Below, piece by piece: positions 24,687 to 37,018 of a stretch of 64,000 bases of DNA. Under the pieces are notes generated by a model. It searched no databases. It was given only the letters and a program-made list of their open reading frames with translations, and was not told the DNA's origin. The stretch comes from Montifringilla adamsi. Lineage: Eukaryota > Chordata > Aves > Passeriformes > Passeridae. A program made the translations under genes and the position numbers. The stretch lies in contig JAGGNK010006448.1 in NCBI GenBank assembly GCA_017590115.1, positions 15,129,860 through 15,193,859 on the forward strand. The letters run 5' to 3'. Position 1 is the stretch's first letter, and every line of letters starts with the position of its first letter.

Positions 24687-27600
24687 TTTATTTTAATTAA
24701 CTCTTATGATTAGTTTACAGGAACTCTAAAAGGATAGACAAAAGCATCTACAAATATTTGTAAATTTTTTTTTTTAAATTTCCAATTCAACAAAAAATGA
24801 AAATAATAATTTTTTATAGATTTGGAAGGAAAGGATATTTTTAAATCTGCTCACTTTAAAAAAGTGATTTGGCAAACTTAGCTTGTTGCCTAGATTAAAA
24901 CACAAAATTTTTCCAAACAAGGTTAAAATCATAACATAAAAGCAAATCTTTAATTGAAAGCCTTCAAGGTGCACAATATGGTGATATGCACGTGTGATAT
25001 ACGATATTTCTACAATTTTTTAAAAGCTAGTTAATTATTGTGTCTATCAAATATTGTCCAATTGGACGAGCAGTTGGTTAGGTAATTTTCCCCTGATTTC
25101 TGCCCCATTGGAGCCCTCCCCTCTGATCTCTTAGCACTATGTTTTATTGTGCTTACAATATATACTGCAAAACAAAGTTTCCTTGCTAGACTAAAGGCAA
25201 GACTAAACAGAGTTTCAATAACTGATTAGTAAGGGTTTGTTAAAATATGGGAAAATGTAGAGAAAGTACTAAAAGTTATAACTATGTATTAGCAGTCTAC
25301 AAAGCTGCGTGTATATGAAAAACATAAAAAGCTAAAAATCTTTAGGCATCAAACAGAGTAAATTTTATGATTTCATTTTTGTTTCCTGTTCAATTTTCAT
25401 GGAAGAATAAAGATTTATTTTTTGTCCTATTTGCAAATAATCACACACCTTAAAGATTTTCATAACAAATATGGTGTTTTCAAGCAGAACTTGCTAGGAG
25501 AAGTCATTTGTACTTTCATCAAAATTTTATTGGTCTAAATTGTTCTTCAGTATTCTCATATGATCTATTGAAGAAAGCTTTTACAGGTATGATTCTTCTA
25601 TCTAGATAATAAAGACTTGGACATATTTCCTTGCTTATATAATTTTAGGGACAAAGATTTTATAATACCATGTGTAGGGAGAGTGGATTTATACTGCAAA
25701 TGGAAGATGCAATGTAGGATAAACAAGTTAGAGCAGTAGGCTTGTTTAAACCAGCTTCTTGCACAGCTGTTTCAGGGTTAGTACAGACAAATTTGATTTT
25801 AAGGCTCAGTTCAAGCTCAAGAGCTATACTTAATGCTTTTCTGCCAGGTTAAGACTTGTTTGATTTAGAGACAGTATGTGGAGGAATCTCTGTAGGCAGA
25901 ATCTTGGCAAGAGTCTCAGACAGACACCATGTAGGAAGGAAATAAGGGCCTGTATAAATACAGTCTGGCTGTAGAGGACTAAGGTTCATTAAAGAAAATA
26001 ATTATGGAAATTTTTTTTCATAATTTAATAACAAGAAAAATTAGAAGAGACTATCAGAGATAAAAACTAAAATATGGCAAAATAAAAAAAACCTCAATCT
26101 TTACATCAGTGTTCCATGATGCCAGAAATGCTCTTTATGTGCTTATTATGTCACAATTCACTAGTTTACCTTTTTGAGGTAGGATTGGCTCAGATGAGTG
26201 CAGTGGAGTACAAAATGTAGTCTAACCAGGATCTTCAACTCACAGAGACAAGAGGAAACATATGGGATCACTGAGCTGACACTGTTGCTCATTGCATTTT
26301 ATTTTATTTTTTTTTTAACTTTCTGCAAAGGAATTTTTTTAAAAGCACATCTCGTTTACTGACCAGAATGACCTAACAGGTGCTACTTTCAGGTGGTCTC
26401 TTCTGGAAGACACAGGAAAGTACATTTGTTTTCTTTATCTTATGATAACTTCTGGGAGGATATTTCAGAGGAATGTTTGGTCTAGCATATGAGACACTGT
26501 AGTTTTTTGATCTCTCTTGAATCAGATTAGAGTAAAAGCAAACAAACTTGGGCAATTCCTCTTTAAGCCTGTTCCAAGATTTTACCATTCCAGTGGTTCC
26601 CTTCTAGCATTAAGCAAGATATATAAACACTTTGATGGCTCAACTTCTTTTTAATTAAAGTTTAATTATCTGCCATTCAGTTGCTAGAGATGAAAGTACA
26701 CATGTAGGGCTTTTAGGATGTTCATGTACAAAGGTTTGAGGAAAGAGTATGCCCACATAGCCATTAAGAGAAAGCGCTCAACGAGCAGGAAAGCAATCTG
26801 TAGAATCGGAAAAAGAGGTAGTGGTGGCCAGCTTGACAATGTAAGAAGAATATTAAAGCTTGAGTACACAAGGAAGATAAAAACAAACAGCAAATAGTCA
26901 ATGTTTTGAGGGTAGCACAACCAACATAACTGTAGTGCTGTATTGCTGTGGGTAGGAGCAGAATGCCCTCCAGAGAAAGAGGAGATTTTTTAACTAGCAG
27001 AAGAAAAGGTTATTTTGGCTGCTGTCTTTGATATGAAAGATTTGAAAACAGTATAAGAAAGCAGAGGAAGAAACTAAGAATATAGATGAAGCCATCTTTA
27101 ATCTTAGCTCCTTTATTTTTTGTCTTATTTTTTTTCCAGCCTTGTGGATGAATAGCCAAAATATTTGACTGAGGTCTTCCTATTCAGGGAAAGAAACCAT
27201 AAGACTTTCTCGAAAAAAAGGACAATTTTTTATGCTAAAAGATTACTGAGATTTTTCTGCCTGGGAAACATAACTTTATGATTTTGTAATCAGATGTAAT
27301 AAATATTAAAAGAAAAGAAACAACAATGTGCATCTTAAACTAAACAGAAAGCAGTGGAAAATTATAGAGAAAAACTATTGTTTGTTTTTGGAGCTTTTTT
27401 CCACAATGTAAATAAAATCATCTTCAAAAATATGTTAGGAATACAGTGTGTTGACCAGGGGATTGTGGCACGAATATTGTGATGTATTTATGATCTGTTG
27501 TCAAATTTTAAAATAAACCAAGATTTAAGTGACATAAATGACTTTTAGCAATTATGCCTGCTAGAAACTGCATTCTGATCAGCTTAGAGAAAAAAAAAAT

Positions 27601-28570
27601 CTGCATTGGCTGTTAATTGCAGAAGAGTTGTGAACCAGGTGTGTCAATTAAAAGTCTGCAGATAAAGTACTTCCAGTAATAGGGGAATTATAAAAAATAA
27701 GAATGGAAAAATCTTAAGTTAAAGTATCATATTATTTAAGGTAGAACAGAAATGAAGTTCTAGTGTTTTGTTGCCCAGACCAGCATCATAGACCTTCATG
27801 GATAATTTAGGCATCCTGGGCATCAGCCAGAACTGATCACTCCTGCTTCTTAATCTGGCATAGTATAAAAAGTCACAGCACTCCCTATTCCAAAGTAAGC
27901 CTTTTGATACAAATCTTTGTTCTCTGATGCATACAGTAAAACACAGAATAAATGAGTCATGAGAGAGGGTGGGTTGTCTAGAAAAGCTGAGTGGTGCCTG
28001 CAACAGAATATATCTACTCTCTACAAATACATCCTCTGCATAAAGAAGCAGGAAGGAAAAATACTGTGCTAAATAGCAGACAGTGCTGGCATAGGAAAAA
28101 AAATCACTTATTGGTGGAAAACTCCCCTTGAGAACATTGATAGCATTGGATGATTTTGAATTATTTGAAACATTGGGGAAGCAAAAAACACAACCAAATT
28201 TTGCAGGATACTTCCTTACCAGGGAAAGACAGCAGTCTTAATTCTGTCCTCTAAATCTATACCATTTTTTCCTAAAAATTCCCAAATAAATCTTATATTG
28301 AGATAGCTTGTCATTTAATTTAATAGCATTCTGTTCCTACTCCTAAAATCCCTTTCTCAGTCTCTGCCCTTTCCATAATGCTTTATTTATAATCTGTTTC
28401 AGGAAGACAATGATTTGTAACAAGTTAAAATTATACACTGGGAGTCAGGTTTGGACTCCAATGAATAGCAATAAACACTGTCTATAGAAAAAGGAAGAAG
28501 ACAGATTGCATTAGGTATCACAGCATAGGTCATTGAATGCCTAAGAAATCAGTGATATGATTTTGAGAAC

Positions 28571-29588
28571 TGTAGGATTGACTGTGGCTGGCTGCCAGAT
28601 ATCTAGCAAAGCCTCTCTATCATTCTACTCCACAGCTGGACAGAGAAGAGAGTATATTATGGAGGGTTCATGAGTTGAAGTAAGGACAGAGAGAGATCAT
28701 TCACCAAATACTGCCACAGGCAAAGCAGCCTCAAAATTAGAGATATTAATAGAATTTATTACTAAAAAAAATCATAATAGGATAATAAGAAGTAAGTCTT
28801 CAAAAACACCTTACCCCCACCCTTCCCACCTTCCCAGCTCTACCTCCTAGCCCTCAGTGGTGCAGGAGATAGGGAATGGGTGTTTATTGTCAGTTCATTA
28901 TGCGTTTCTGCCATTGCTCAGGGAGAGGAGTTGTTCCCCTGCTCCAATGTGGGACACTCTTCCGTGCAGTGCACTCCTTCAAGAACAGGCTGCTCCTGAG
29001 TTGTCCTACAGAGGTTTGGAAGACCTATCAGGAAACCTGCTCTTGTGTGAATTCCTGCCTCCACAGATCGCAGGTGTCTGCCAGGACCTTGCTCCATTGT
29101 TGATTTCCCATGGGTTCTCAGCCTCTTCTCAGGCATCCACCTGCTCTACTGTGGGTCTCCTCCAGAGGCTGGAGGTGGATATCTGCATCCCTGTGGTTTT
29201 CTATGGGCTGCAGAGGAACAAACTTCTTCACCATGGTTGTCACCATGGAGGTCAAGGAGCCTCAGCTCGGGCACCTGGGGCATCTCCTCCCTCTCCTTCT
29301 CCAATGACCTTGGTGTCTGCAGAGCTGGTCATCTCACATTCTCACCCCTCTGTTCTCTGGCCAGAAATGCATATTTAAAATAGTGAGAGTTTTTTCTTAA
29401 ATATGTTGTCACAGAGGAATTACCACAATTTTCGATTGACCCAGTCTTGACCAGCAGCACGTCTGTCTTGGAGCTGGCAGATACTGGATATGGCTCTGCT
29501 GGATATGGAGGAAGTTTTTGACAGCTTCTCACAAAAACCACCTCTGTAGCCCCTGGCTACCAAAACCTGGCCATGCAAACCCAGTACA
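28571..29588 (-). mobile_element. Solo LTR of an avian endogenous retrovirus (ERVL-like)
   Basis: About 1018 bp that I recognise as one of the common avian ERV LTR families, in reverse orientation. On the minus strand it starts TGTACTGGG and ends CCTACA, so it has the TG...CA ends of an LTR. The flanks are AGAAC (28566-28570) and AGAAT (29589-29593), a 4/5 match to a 5-bp target-site duplication, which fits an ERVL-type or ERV1-type integrase. A minus-strand AATAAA lies at 28760-28755, towards the 3' third as expected for a polyadenylation signal. No gag, pol or env sequence is next to it, so this is a solo LTR left by LTR-LTR recombination. The 173-codon plus-strand ORF at 28857-29378 lies inside the LTR and is not a gene. 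Family name is from memory and not searched. Confidence 0.85.
28755..28760 (-). promoter_or_regulatory. Polyadenylation signal within the LTR
   Basis: AATAAA on the minus strand (TTTATT on plus), placed where this LTR family carries its poly(A) signal. It is probably inactive in a decayed solo LTR. Confidence 0.5.
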
Positions 29589-31839
29589 AGAATAAATAGG
29601 ATTTGGAGCATAAGAAAGGCCTAGAGAATAAAACTATAATTTAAGGGGAAACCCAGAGATTTGGTGATTAATTTTCAGTCCTCCTGTTTGTAGCTCATCT
29701 TTGACAGAAGTTTAGATTAAGTCAAATGATGCCATTCCTTTCAGAAGATTATTTGCTTTAGAATTTCACTCCAAATCAGTCTGACACTGTTATGCTGCTG
29801 ATGCTATCATTTACCTAGAGTGTGCAGAAATATTGTCCTATTTGATTTCAGCAAATTTGGTCAGTGAACTAAAGTTATGACACTTGTCTAAACAAAGCAA
29901 CTGTCAGCTCATATCACAAGCTCCTTCTAAATAAAGACCTGCACAGCTCCAAAATTTGTTTTTCTTTAATGAATCCAAGCCTTTCCACTGACATTATTCA
30001 TTCTTTCTAAAAACACTAGAAATTGCAATACATTACTCAGCTGTGACCCAGCATGTCCTAAGGTGCCTATTTAATTGATGTAAATAAATGAGATTCTAGT
30101 CTACCTAAATGCTGATGTTTTGATTTAATAGAAACACTGTTTGCCTTAAAAGTTGTCATTACTGCAATGATTATTTTCCCTGGAGGCACTGGCAATAATC
30201 TGGAGGACAACTGCTAGAAGCCTGCTTAGTATCTGCAGGTTCATTGGGCAATTAAAGTATTTGATTATGGAGTAAAAGGAGAAAATAGTTAACAGGCTTG
30301 CTGCTTTCTGTGGTTTACTCTAATATATTTTTTCCGTTATGTTGAAAGAAAGAGTTTTGAAAGTGCATTAGTTTCATGCTTGCATAAATGCAAAAAATTT
30401 AGATTAAATTACAGTGTTAAACTCCAGTATTACTAGGTATTAAATTAAAATCAACCAGACACTGGCAACTTGCTATTATTTCAAATTAAAATCAAGTATA
30501 AATGTATATTTTGCAGTGCTCAGAGCTAGAATAACTGTTGTAGATATTTTCTTATGCTTTTGATGTCAGCTGTCCCTCTAGTTTTCTTCCTGGATATCAA
30601 TCTTGGAAACCAATACACATATAAATTCTATTTCCCTTCTTTCTGCCTTTAGGTGGTATCCAGTTTTATCAACAGGAATTCATTTTATAAAGGTCACTGA
30701 CTTAATGAAATAGTTTTCAATGCTTTGCCCATACCTTCCTTTGAAAAATAGATTTACCTTAACTAGGTATTCATCAATACAAATTAATTGGATATATTAA
30801 ATGCCATATCATTGCATGGAAAAAATAAATGAAAAATGTGCTGGTATTGGTCTGGGGAAAAAAATAAAGAAGGGGAAAAAAAAGAGGTAATATGTTACAT
30901 CAAAAAAAGGGAAAAACTAAAATCTTTTGTGTGTTGGACATCCAACACAGCTTACTCCTAGTGGATGATCCTCCCTGTGGTTGTTGGAAGTTAAACAGTA
31001 GGATAGATTTTGACAGAAGTTCCATTTCTCTTTAAAATATATATGCCACATATACTTTAAAGCTAATAATGTTGGAAAATTTGAGGTAAATTAGAGAAGA
31101 AAAAGGGTTGTACCACCATCAGTTTTCCCCAAAGTTAAATCCATCCTGGCAAGAATTGTGGGTGACACTGGGCTTCTAGCAAAGACATAAAATAGGAGAT
31201 AAAAGGGAGTTGATTTCTAAAATTATTACCCATTCCGAAGTTGAAATTAGTTATTATAAGTCTACAGTTGTTTCAGCATTTTTGAGAGTTTAGATAGGTA
31301 ATAAAAACACAGACCAGTCAAGCTGTCTGTCATATAAAAAAATCAAATGTGATCAAAAGAGCAAAAGTTCTAGAGTTACTTCTTCAAAGACACTCTCTTA
31401 GTATTGAAGTACAATAGAGGAAGTATAATCTTGATGATTAAAGTATATCTCAGACCCAGCATGGAATGATAAAATCCATTATGAACAAATCTTTTCTTTC
31501 ACACTCTGTGAATATTTAATTCCTCCATATGGAATTAACTTTTTGTGTACCTCATATTTACAGTAAAATTAATGGTCTTTACTTGTACAAAATACTGTTA
31601 GTGATCTTTATGACAAGATACCAGATTCTAATACTTTTCAATGAGGTTATTTTAAATATTCCATTCAGGAATGGCATAAAATTTAATATGAAATGCACTT
31701 AATTTAAGACATTTTGTATTACATGAGATCTTTTATTAGCAGAGTGATACCAAATATGTAAAGACTTCAATATAAATTAAAGTTGTACTTTATAAAAAAA
31801 AGTAATTGCAATATACAATTCAATCTCAACACCAATGTG
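29589..31839. other. AT-rich non-coding DNA
   Basis: No gene, RNA or recognisable mobile element. Short A-rich runs occur at about 30855-30910. No frame of interest. Confidence 0.6.
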
Positions 31840-32222
31840 ATTCACAGAATGTTTGAAATTGGAAGGGTTCCCTCGAGGTCATCTGGTCTGGGCCCCTGCT
31901 TGAGCATAGACACCTAGAGGCAAACGTCCAGGATCATGACCAGGTAGTTTTTGAATATCTCTATGGATGGAGAAGACATAACTTCTCTGGGCAACCTGTT
32001 CCAGGGCTTAGTCACCCTTACAAAAGTGTTCCCCGATGTGCAGGACAAAGCTCCTACGTTTCAGTTTGTGTCCATTGTCTCTTGTGCTCTTACTGGACAT
32101 CAGTGAAAATAATTTGTTCTGTCCTCTCTGCAACTTCCTTTCAGTAATTTATGTACATTAGTTAAGTCCCCTTTGAGCCTTTTCTTCTCTAGGCTATGCA
32201 GTCCCAACTCTCTCCATCACCA
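31840..32222 (-). mobile_element. CR1 LINE, 3' part
   Basis: The plus-strand start (GATTCACAGAATGTTTGAAA) is the reverse complement of a CR1 3' end. The following blocks (AACCTGTTCCAGGGCTTAGTC, AGGCTATGCAGTCCCAACTC) match the usual reverse-strand CR1 3' region. The element is decayed and 5'-truncated or interrupted at about 32222. Confidence 0.88.
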
Positions 32223-32414
32223 GGTGAGACTGATTGACAGGTCATTCCCTGGGGCCTTGTTCTTGCCTTCCTTTAAAATATGAGTTGTTTTCTTGCAGTC
32301 TTTGAGCACTTCCTCCTGTTGCCAGGATCGATCAAAGGTTACTGAAAATGGCCTGGCAATGACATCTGTCAAATCTTTCAGCATTCATGGGAGCATCCCA
32401 TGGAGGGTCCGTAG
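32223..32414 (-). mobile_element. CR1 LINE, internal ORF2-region segment
   Basis: This segment (for example GCAATGACATCTGTCAAATC and GGGAGCATCCCATGG) matches a more 5' part of CR1 ORF2, in reverse orientation. The sequence that would normally lie between it and the 3' part at 31840-32222 is missing. It is either the remainder of the same minus-strand CR1 with an internal deletion, or the inverted 5' piece of the plus-strand CR1 next to it (twin priming). The 63-codon frame at 32293-32484 spans this junction and is not a gene. Confidence 0.7.
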
Positions 32415-32415
32415 G

Positions 32416-32707
32416 TTTCCCAGGCAACCAGTGACAGGACAAGAGGACACAGTCTTAAGCTATGCCAGGAGTAGTTTAAGCTGAACATCAGAGAACAATC
32501 TTCACAGAAATAGTGATTGGCCATTGGAATGGGCTGGCCAGGTAGGTGGTAGAGTCACCATCCCTGGATGGGTTTAAAGAAAGACTAGACACAGCACTCA
32601 GTGCCATGGTTTAGTTGATAAAGTGGTGTTAGGTCATAGGTTGGACTCAATGGTCTCAAAGCTCTTTTCCAAACTGGTGAATTCTGTGATTCTGTGATTC
32701 CATGATT
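32416..32707 (+). mobile_element. CR1 LINE, 5'-truncated 3' end
   Basis: The usual CR1 3' order is present: CCAGGCAACCAGTGACAGGA, GATTGGCCATTGGAATGGGC, AGTCACCATCCCTGGATGGG, GGTTGGACTCAATGGTCTCA, then the terminal ATTCTGTGATTCTGTGATTC. About 290 bp. It abuts a minus-strand CR1 segment head to head at about 32415. Confidence 0.93.
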
Positions 32708-35700
32708 TATGCATGTCCATTCCTAAATTACAACAATAATATTTGCCTATTTTTCTTGACCCTTCATGCATTTTTGGAGAGTTATTGGTAAGTCACAAAA
32801 GAAGGAAGCAGTTTCTATACATATGTAAAACAGAAATAAATCTTCATTAGATTACAGTGTTAAAAATTGCCAAATCATGTGCATTCAGGGAAAAAAAAAA
32901 AGAAATTACCAATAAAGGCTTTGTCACTTTGAAACTTTATGTTTCTGGATTAAAAGCTGTTTTTCCTCTTTGAAAATTCTTTATTTCACTAGTTTGATTG
33001 TAATACAAAGAATTCGTTACTACAGTAACAGAACAAGACAGCAAATATTTTTGCTGACTTTTACTAAAACGTGAAAACATTGCTAATGCACAGCAGTTGC
33101 TGAGATTTAAAACACATCTAATTTACAGGTGATACAAAATGTTTTCAGCAAATTTAGTACTATTAAGTTTATGGTACAAGTCAGATATGTAGTTCAAGTG
33201 AGAGAAAGCCATGGAAAATTAATATAGATTAGAGATAAACTACTTATTTAATAAACCCTCATCACTAAAAAACTCAATCAACCGACCAACCAACCAAAAA
33301 AGACAAAAAACCCAACACAACCCCAAAAACCTCCAAGGCCAAACCAACCAAAAACCAAAAAATTATCGAGAACAAATAAGCTTAATTTGTACTCAAGTTG
33401 GGAAATCAATTCCTATGCATGTAGGGTGTGATCACAGCAGCAAGTAGGCAGATAACCGTGCATGAGATGTGCCTATCTGTGGCATTTATTTTGCATAAAT
33501 TTACTAGATCTCCTTACATGGTTTTAATTGTTTTGACCCTAGGTCAAGAACGAGGAACTAGATAATTGGTCTGTGCTCATTTGCAGCTTGATTAGTCTAA
33601 TGCCATACAGCTGTGCATCACCATATAGGTTGAGATTTCTAACCGCTCCAATGGGTAGTATTAAGAGAAACTAAGCCTGAGAAAGTAGATTTATCTCTTG
33701 CCCTTCTATTACTGCTCACCCTAGAAAATTAAGCATAATCTGACCTCAAGATAATTAAGTAAAGAGATTTAAATGTATCATATACTTTGAGTCATTATCT
33801 CTTTTGCATATTATTTTTACACCTGACTTCAGAATAATTACTGTCAATTCACCATGGTACAGAAGCAGACTCAAATCTAAATTGATTTGGGTGTAGAAAA
33901 ATTATCTTCCTGGAGGAGACTGAGTGCTGCTAACTTTGACTTATGTTTTTGCCAGAAATATGGCTTATTGGTCACTTCGCTTTGCACAGCTAAATTTCTG
34001 TTTTCACTTGGCCTTACTGCTATCATTGTGGAGCAAACATGTTGACAAAACAGTGTTTGTTTATTTAACTCATGTCTAAAATTTGGGTTTGGGGTGACCA
34101 AGAGGTAACTGAAATACATCAAGGTTGGATGCCAAGGCTGCTAAAGGACTCTTAAAGTTAAGGTTGATTAATTAATCTTTTGCCAAAACAAGACTAAAAT
34201 TCCACTGGAGTTCTCTTCTTATAATATTGTAAACAACCTAAGTTGATATATTTGATTCTTCCTTATAAATCACTGAAACTATTTTGTGTTTCTAACTAAA
34301 TTATGCTTTGCTGTACATTTATTACTCTAGAGCAAAATTTGAGCAATTTCCAGACCACAACAGACAAAAGCTGTTAGTTAAAGATCAGAAAAGGTTTAAC
34401 AGCAAAACAAATCTGTATTTTTATAGACATATCTAAGTATCTAGTGTAAAAAGGAAATAAATCACAAAATCATTATTCTGAAGAAGTATTTTTTCCTTTA
34501 CCTAGTTCTCTATGAGTTCATAACCTGTAAAATATGTTCTGATTCTAGAAAGATGTTTACATGTGTTTATGCACTTGCACAAGTAATATCATTTGGACTC
34601 CTGTGTTTAGGGTAAAATGAGTGCAAAACTATTTTGGGATTGAGTTTAGTAAAAGATGTGAGAAAGTAACACTCTCCTGGCTGAAATGAAACTAGAGAGT
34701 TTTGAAAAATAAGTAAATTGATGAAAAATTGCATAGCAAGATAAAGATTGATTGACTAAGTTTTCAAAAATTCAAATAAAAGGTTCAGCAACCTCTGCTT
34801 TAAAGAGATTATAACATACTGATGCTTATTTCTAATTTCCTTAGACTAGTGTAGACAAATCTATCTCACACAGTTGTACTTCTTACCTTCTAATTAAAAA
34901 ATACATTCAGAAACACATTTTTAATGTAACTTTTCCTCTTGTTGCCTTTAATATCAGAATAATGTTCAGTTCTCACCTTGTGAGCATGCATGCATTGGTA
35001 GATCAGGTTGTACAGTATCACCTTAGGAGCTCCAGGAAATTTTGCAACTTCCAGCTGCTAGTCTAGGACAGCAAAACTTCCCTCAAGGTTTTACATCACA
35101 TGCCAGTCTGGTGCAGATATCTGAGATACTTGCATGCCTCTGATGGAATTATCTGCCTCTGTTTAGGCTTCTGAAATCTCACCTGACAAATAGCAGCAGA
35201 TGAAATCTTAGCTGCAGTGTGTGATTCACACTGTATAACTGAATTTCCCTAACCAGTTCCGCAAGATTTCAAATGGGAAGTAAGTTGTCCAATTCTTCAC
35301 ATAGGCAGGAAAAGGACTTGTAATAATGAGAAACAAGACAGCATATGAGATTTCGGACCAGGGGATAGGAAAGAATAAAAGATTCTGGGGAAGGAACCAA
35401 AAAATCATCAACTGATTATTAATATTGTTAGATATGGTATTTAACACAAATATTACAATTAAGAAGGAATTAGTAAGATCTTTGGCAGGGAAAGCAAAAA
35501 TCTTGGCATAGGAAGACAATAAGATGGAAACTAATGACCTCTCAATTCCTTTTACCTTTTTTCCAAAAATATGATTTTAATTATGAGGGGATATTTTTTT
35601 GTTTGTTTGTGTGGTTTTTTTAATTTTAAAAAAAATTCTACCAGGATTTTTTTCTACATTGCTAAATTCCACTTTTTTAATATGTTGATTGAGATAATAG

Positions 35701-36608
35701 CTCATATATTATATCTGAGCTGTTCATATTTTTTTATATTTGGTCTATAAGAGTTATTTTATAAAAGATGCTGGTATTTCCTGAGTCTCAACTGTGTGTT
35801 TTTTTACAGAGTTCTTGCCCAGAGGAGTCTAGATTCTAGTTGGGCTTAGACAAAACAACTCGAAGATCAAAGTAAAAGACCCAGTTTTAGCAGAAGCCTG
35901 GGATCTGGAAATTTGCCTGCATCAGTAACACAAATGCCTAGAGGCTGATTTAAAGACAAGAAAAGGAAAGGTTTATGAAAAGGTAGGTATAGTTTACTCC
36001 ACAAGAAAAAATAAAAGGCAAGAAGTAGAAAAAAAAAAGGTTAAAGTGTGCCAGCTCTACTGATTATTTCACATTTGCAACAACCACATTAATTCACAAC
36101 AGTCTCCCATCAGCTGGCCTACTTAAATGCATGCTTGTTGAATTTTTCACTATTACATTTTCCATCATGTATGGAAAAGCATTTCTTTATTCTTCATTTG
36201 TTCTTTGAAATCTCTTTAAAAGTTTATAGGAACGTTGATCACCTGTAGATAGAAGTGTGATAATGATTAATGTAGTGCTCCATGATCTCTGTACTGCCTA
36301 TAACATTCTTGCTATAATCACATGTTCTGTACATCTGGTTTCAGTAGCTATTGGTTGACTCTAACTCTTTAAGCCAACAATTTGTCATCTTTAAAAAGAA
36401 AAAATATGAATTCATTACTTCATGACACAGTCTATCAAATTTTCTACCCAACAAAGTACCACTAATAATCAAAACAGAAACTAAAACCAAAATATTTTGG
36501 GTGTATACTTTTTCCCAGAAAAGAAACTAACAGGTAGTATTAAAACAAATGAAATAATAAGAATAATAGTAAGTCAAAAGAATGAAGCTGATTGCTGAAA
36601 AATAAGAG

Positions 36609-36611
<3 letters not shown>
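32708..36611. other. AT-rich non-coding DNA
   Basis: No gene is recognised. The stretch holds the A/C-rich tract at 33266-33362. Frames at 33877-34122 and 35226-35519 (minus) have no domain and are rich in F/I/L/S/N, as expected from AT-rich noise. Confidence 0.55.
33266..33362. repeat. A/C-rich tract (CCAA/AAAACC-type)
   Basis: Begins with an ACCGACCAACCAACC-like tetranucleotide run, then A runs with CC and CCCC interruptions. Compare the similar tract at 22302-22397. Confidence 0.8.

Positions 36612-36640
<29 letters not shown>
36612..36640. repeat. Poly(T), 29 bases
   Basis: Uninterrupted T29. It could be the reversed poly(A) of a retrocopy, but no retrocopy sequence was recognised beside it. 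Confidence 0.9.
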
Positions 36641-36914
36641 CTAAGACCAGAGGTGCAACTGAAAAATGGCAATAACATTTCACAGATACCTTTATTAATA
36701 TTATAATCCAAAGCAGGGAACTCAGGCGTGACCTTGAATAACTAAACATCATTTTAGTGATACAACATTTCTTTTTGATATATTTCTATTTGTAGATATA
36801 TTCCTGTAATTGTTCCTAAAAGCAATTTTTCAGAATCAAAAATACTACACAAATTGTTTCCCAATGTGTATAAAGTTTCTGGAGGAAAGATAAATCACAG
36901 CAGCATGATTTTCT

Positions 36915-37018
36915 GGGAAAGGGGAAAGGAAAGGAAAGGAAAGGAAAGGAAAGGAAAGGAAAGGAAAGGAAAGGAAAGGAAAGGAAAGGAAAGGAAAGGA
37001 AAGGAAAGGAAAGGAAAG
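36915..37018. repeat. (AAAGG)n microsatellite, 104-base all-purine run
   Basis: From 36915 to 37018 there is no pyrimidine at all. Positions 36923-37018 are about 19 near-perfect copies of GGAAA. The repeat is pure, so it is likely variable in length. Homopurine mirror repeats of this kind can form H-DNA triplexes. The ORFs across it (plus 36854-37090, with KERKG repeats; minus 36816-37160, with LSFPF repeats) are translations of the microsatellite. Confidence 0.97.

Larger units (their letters stand above)
24199..28570. other. AT-rich non-coding DNA
   Basis: No gene is recognised. Frames of 62-94 codons (for example 26373-26588, 26684-26920 and 27719-28003, all minus) lack domains or splice context. 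A run around 27600-27670 with several TTAATTG/TCAATTA-type homeodomain-like cores looks like possible regulatory or conserved non-coding DNA, but this cannot be judged without alignment. Confidence 0.5.

Noticed and set aside
28857..29378. 173-codon plus-strand ORF, the longest frame in the window
   Set aside because: It lies wholly inside a minus-strand solo LTR and is antisense LTR sequence, so it is not a gene.
32293..32484. 63-codon plus-strand ORF
   Set aside because: It spans the junction of two opposed CR1 fragments.
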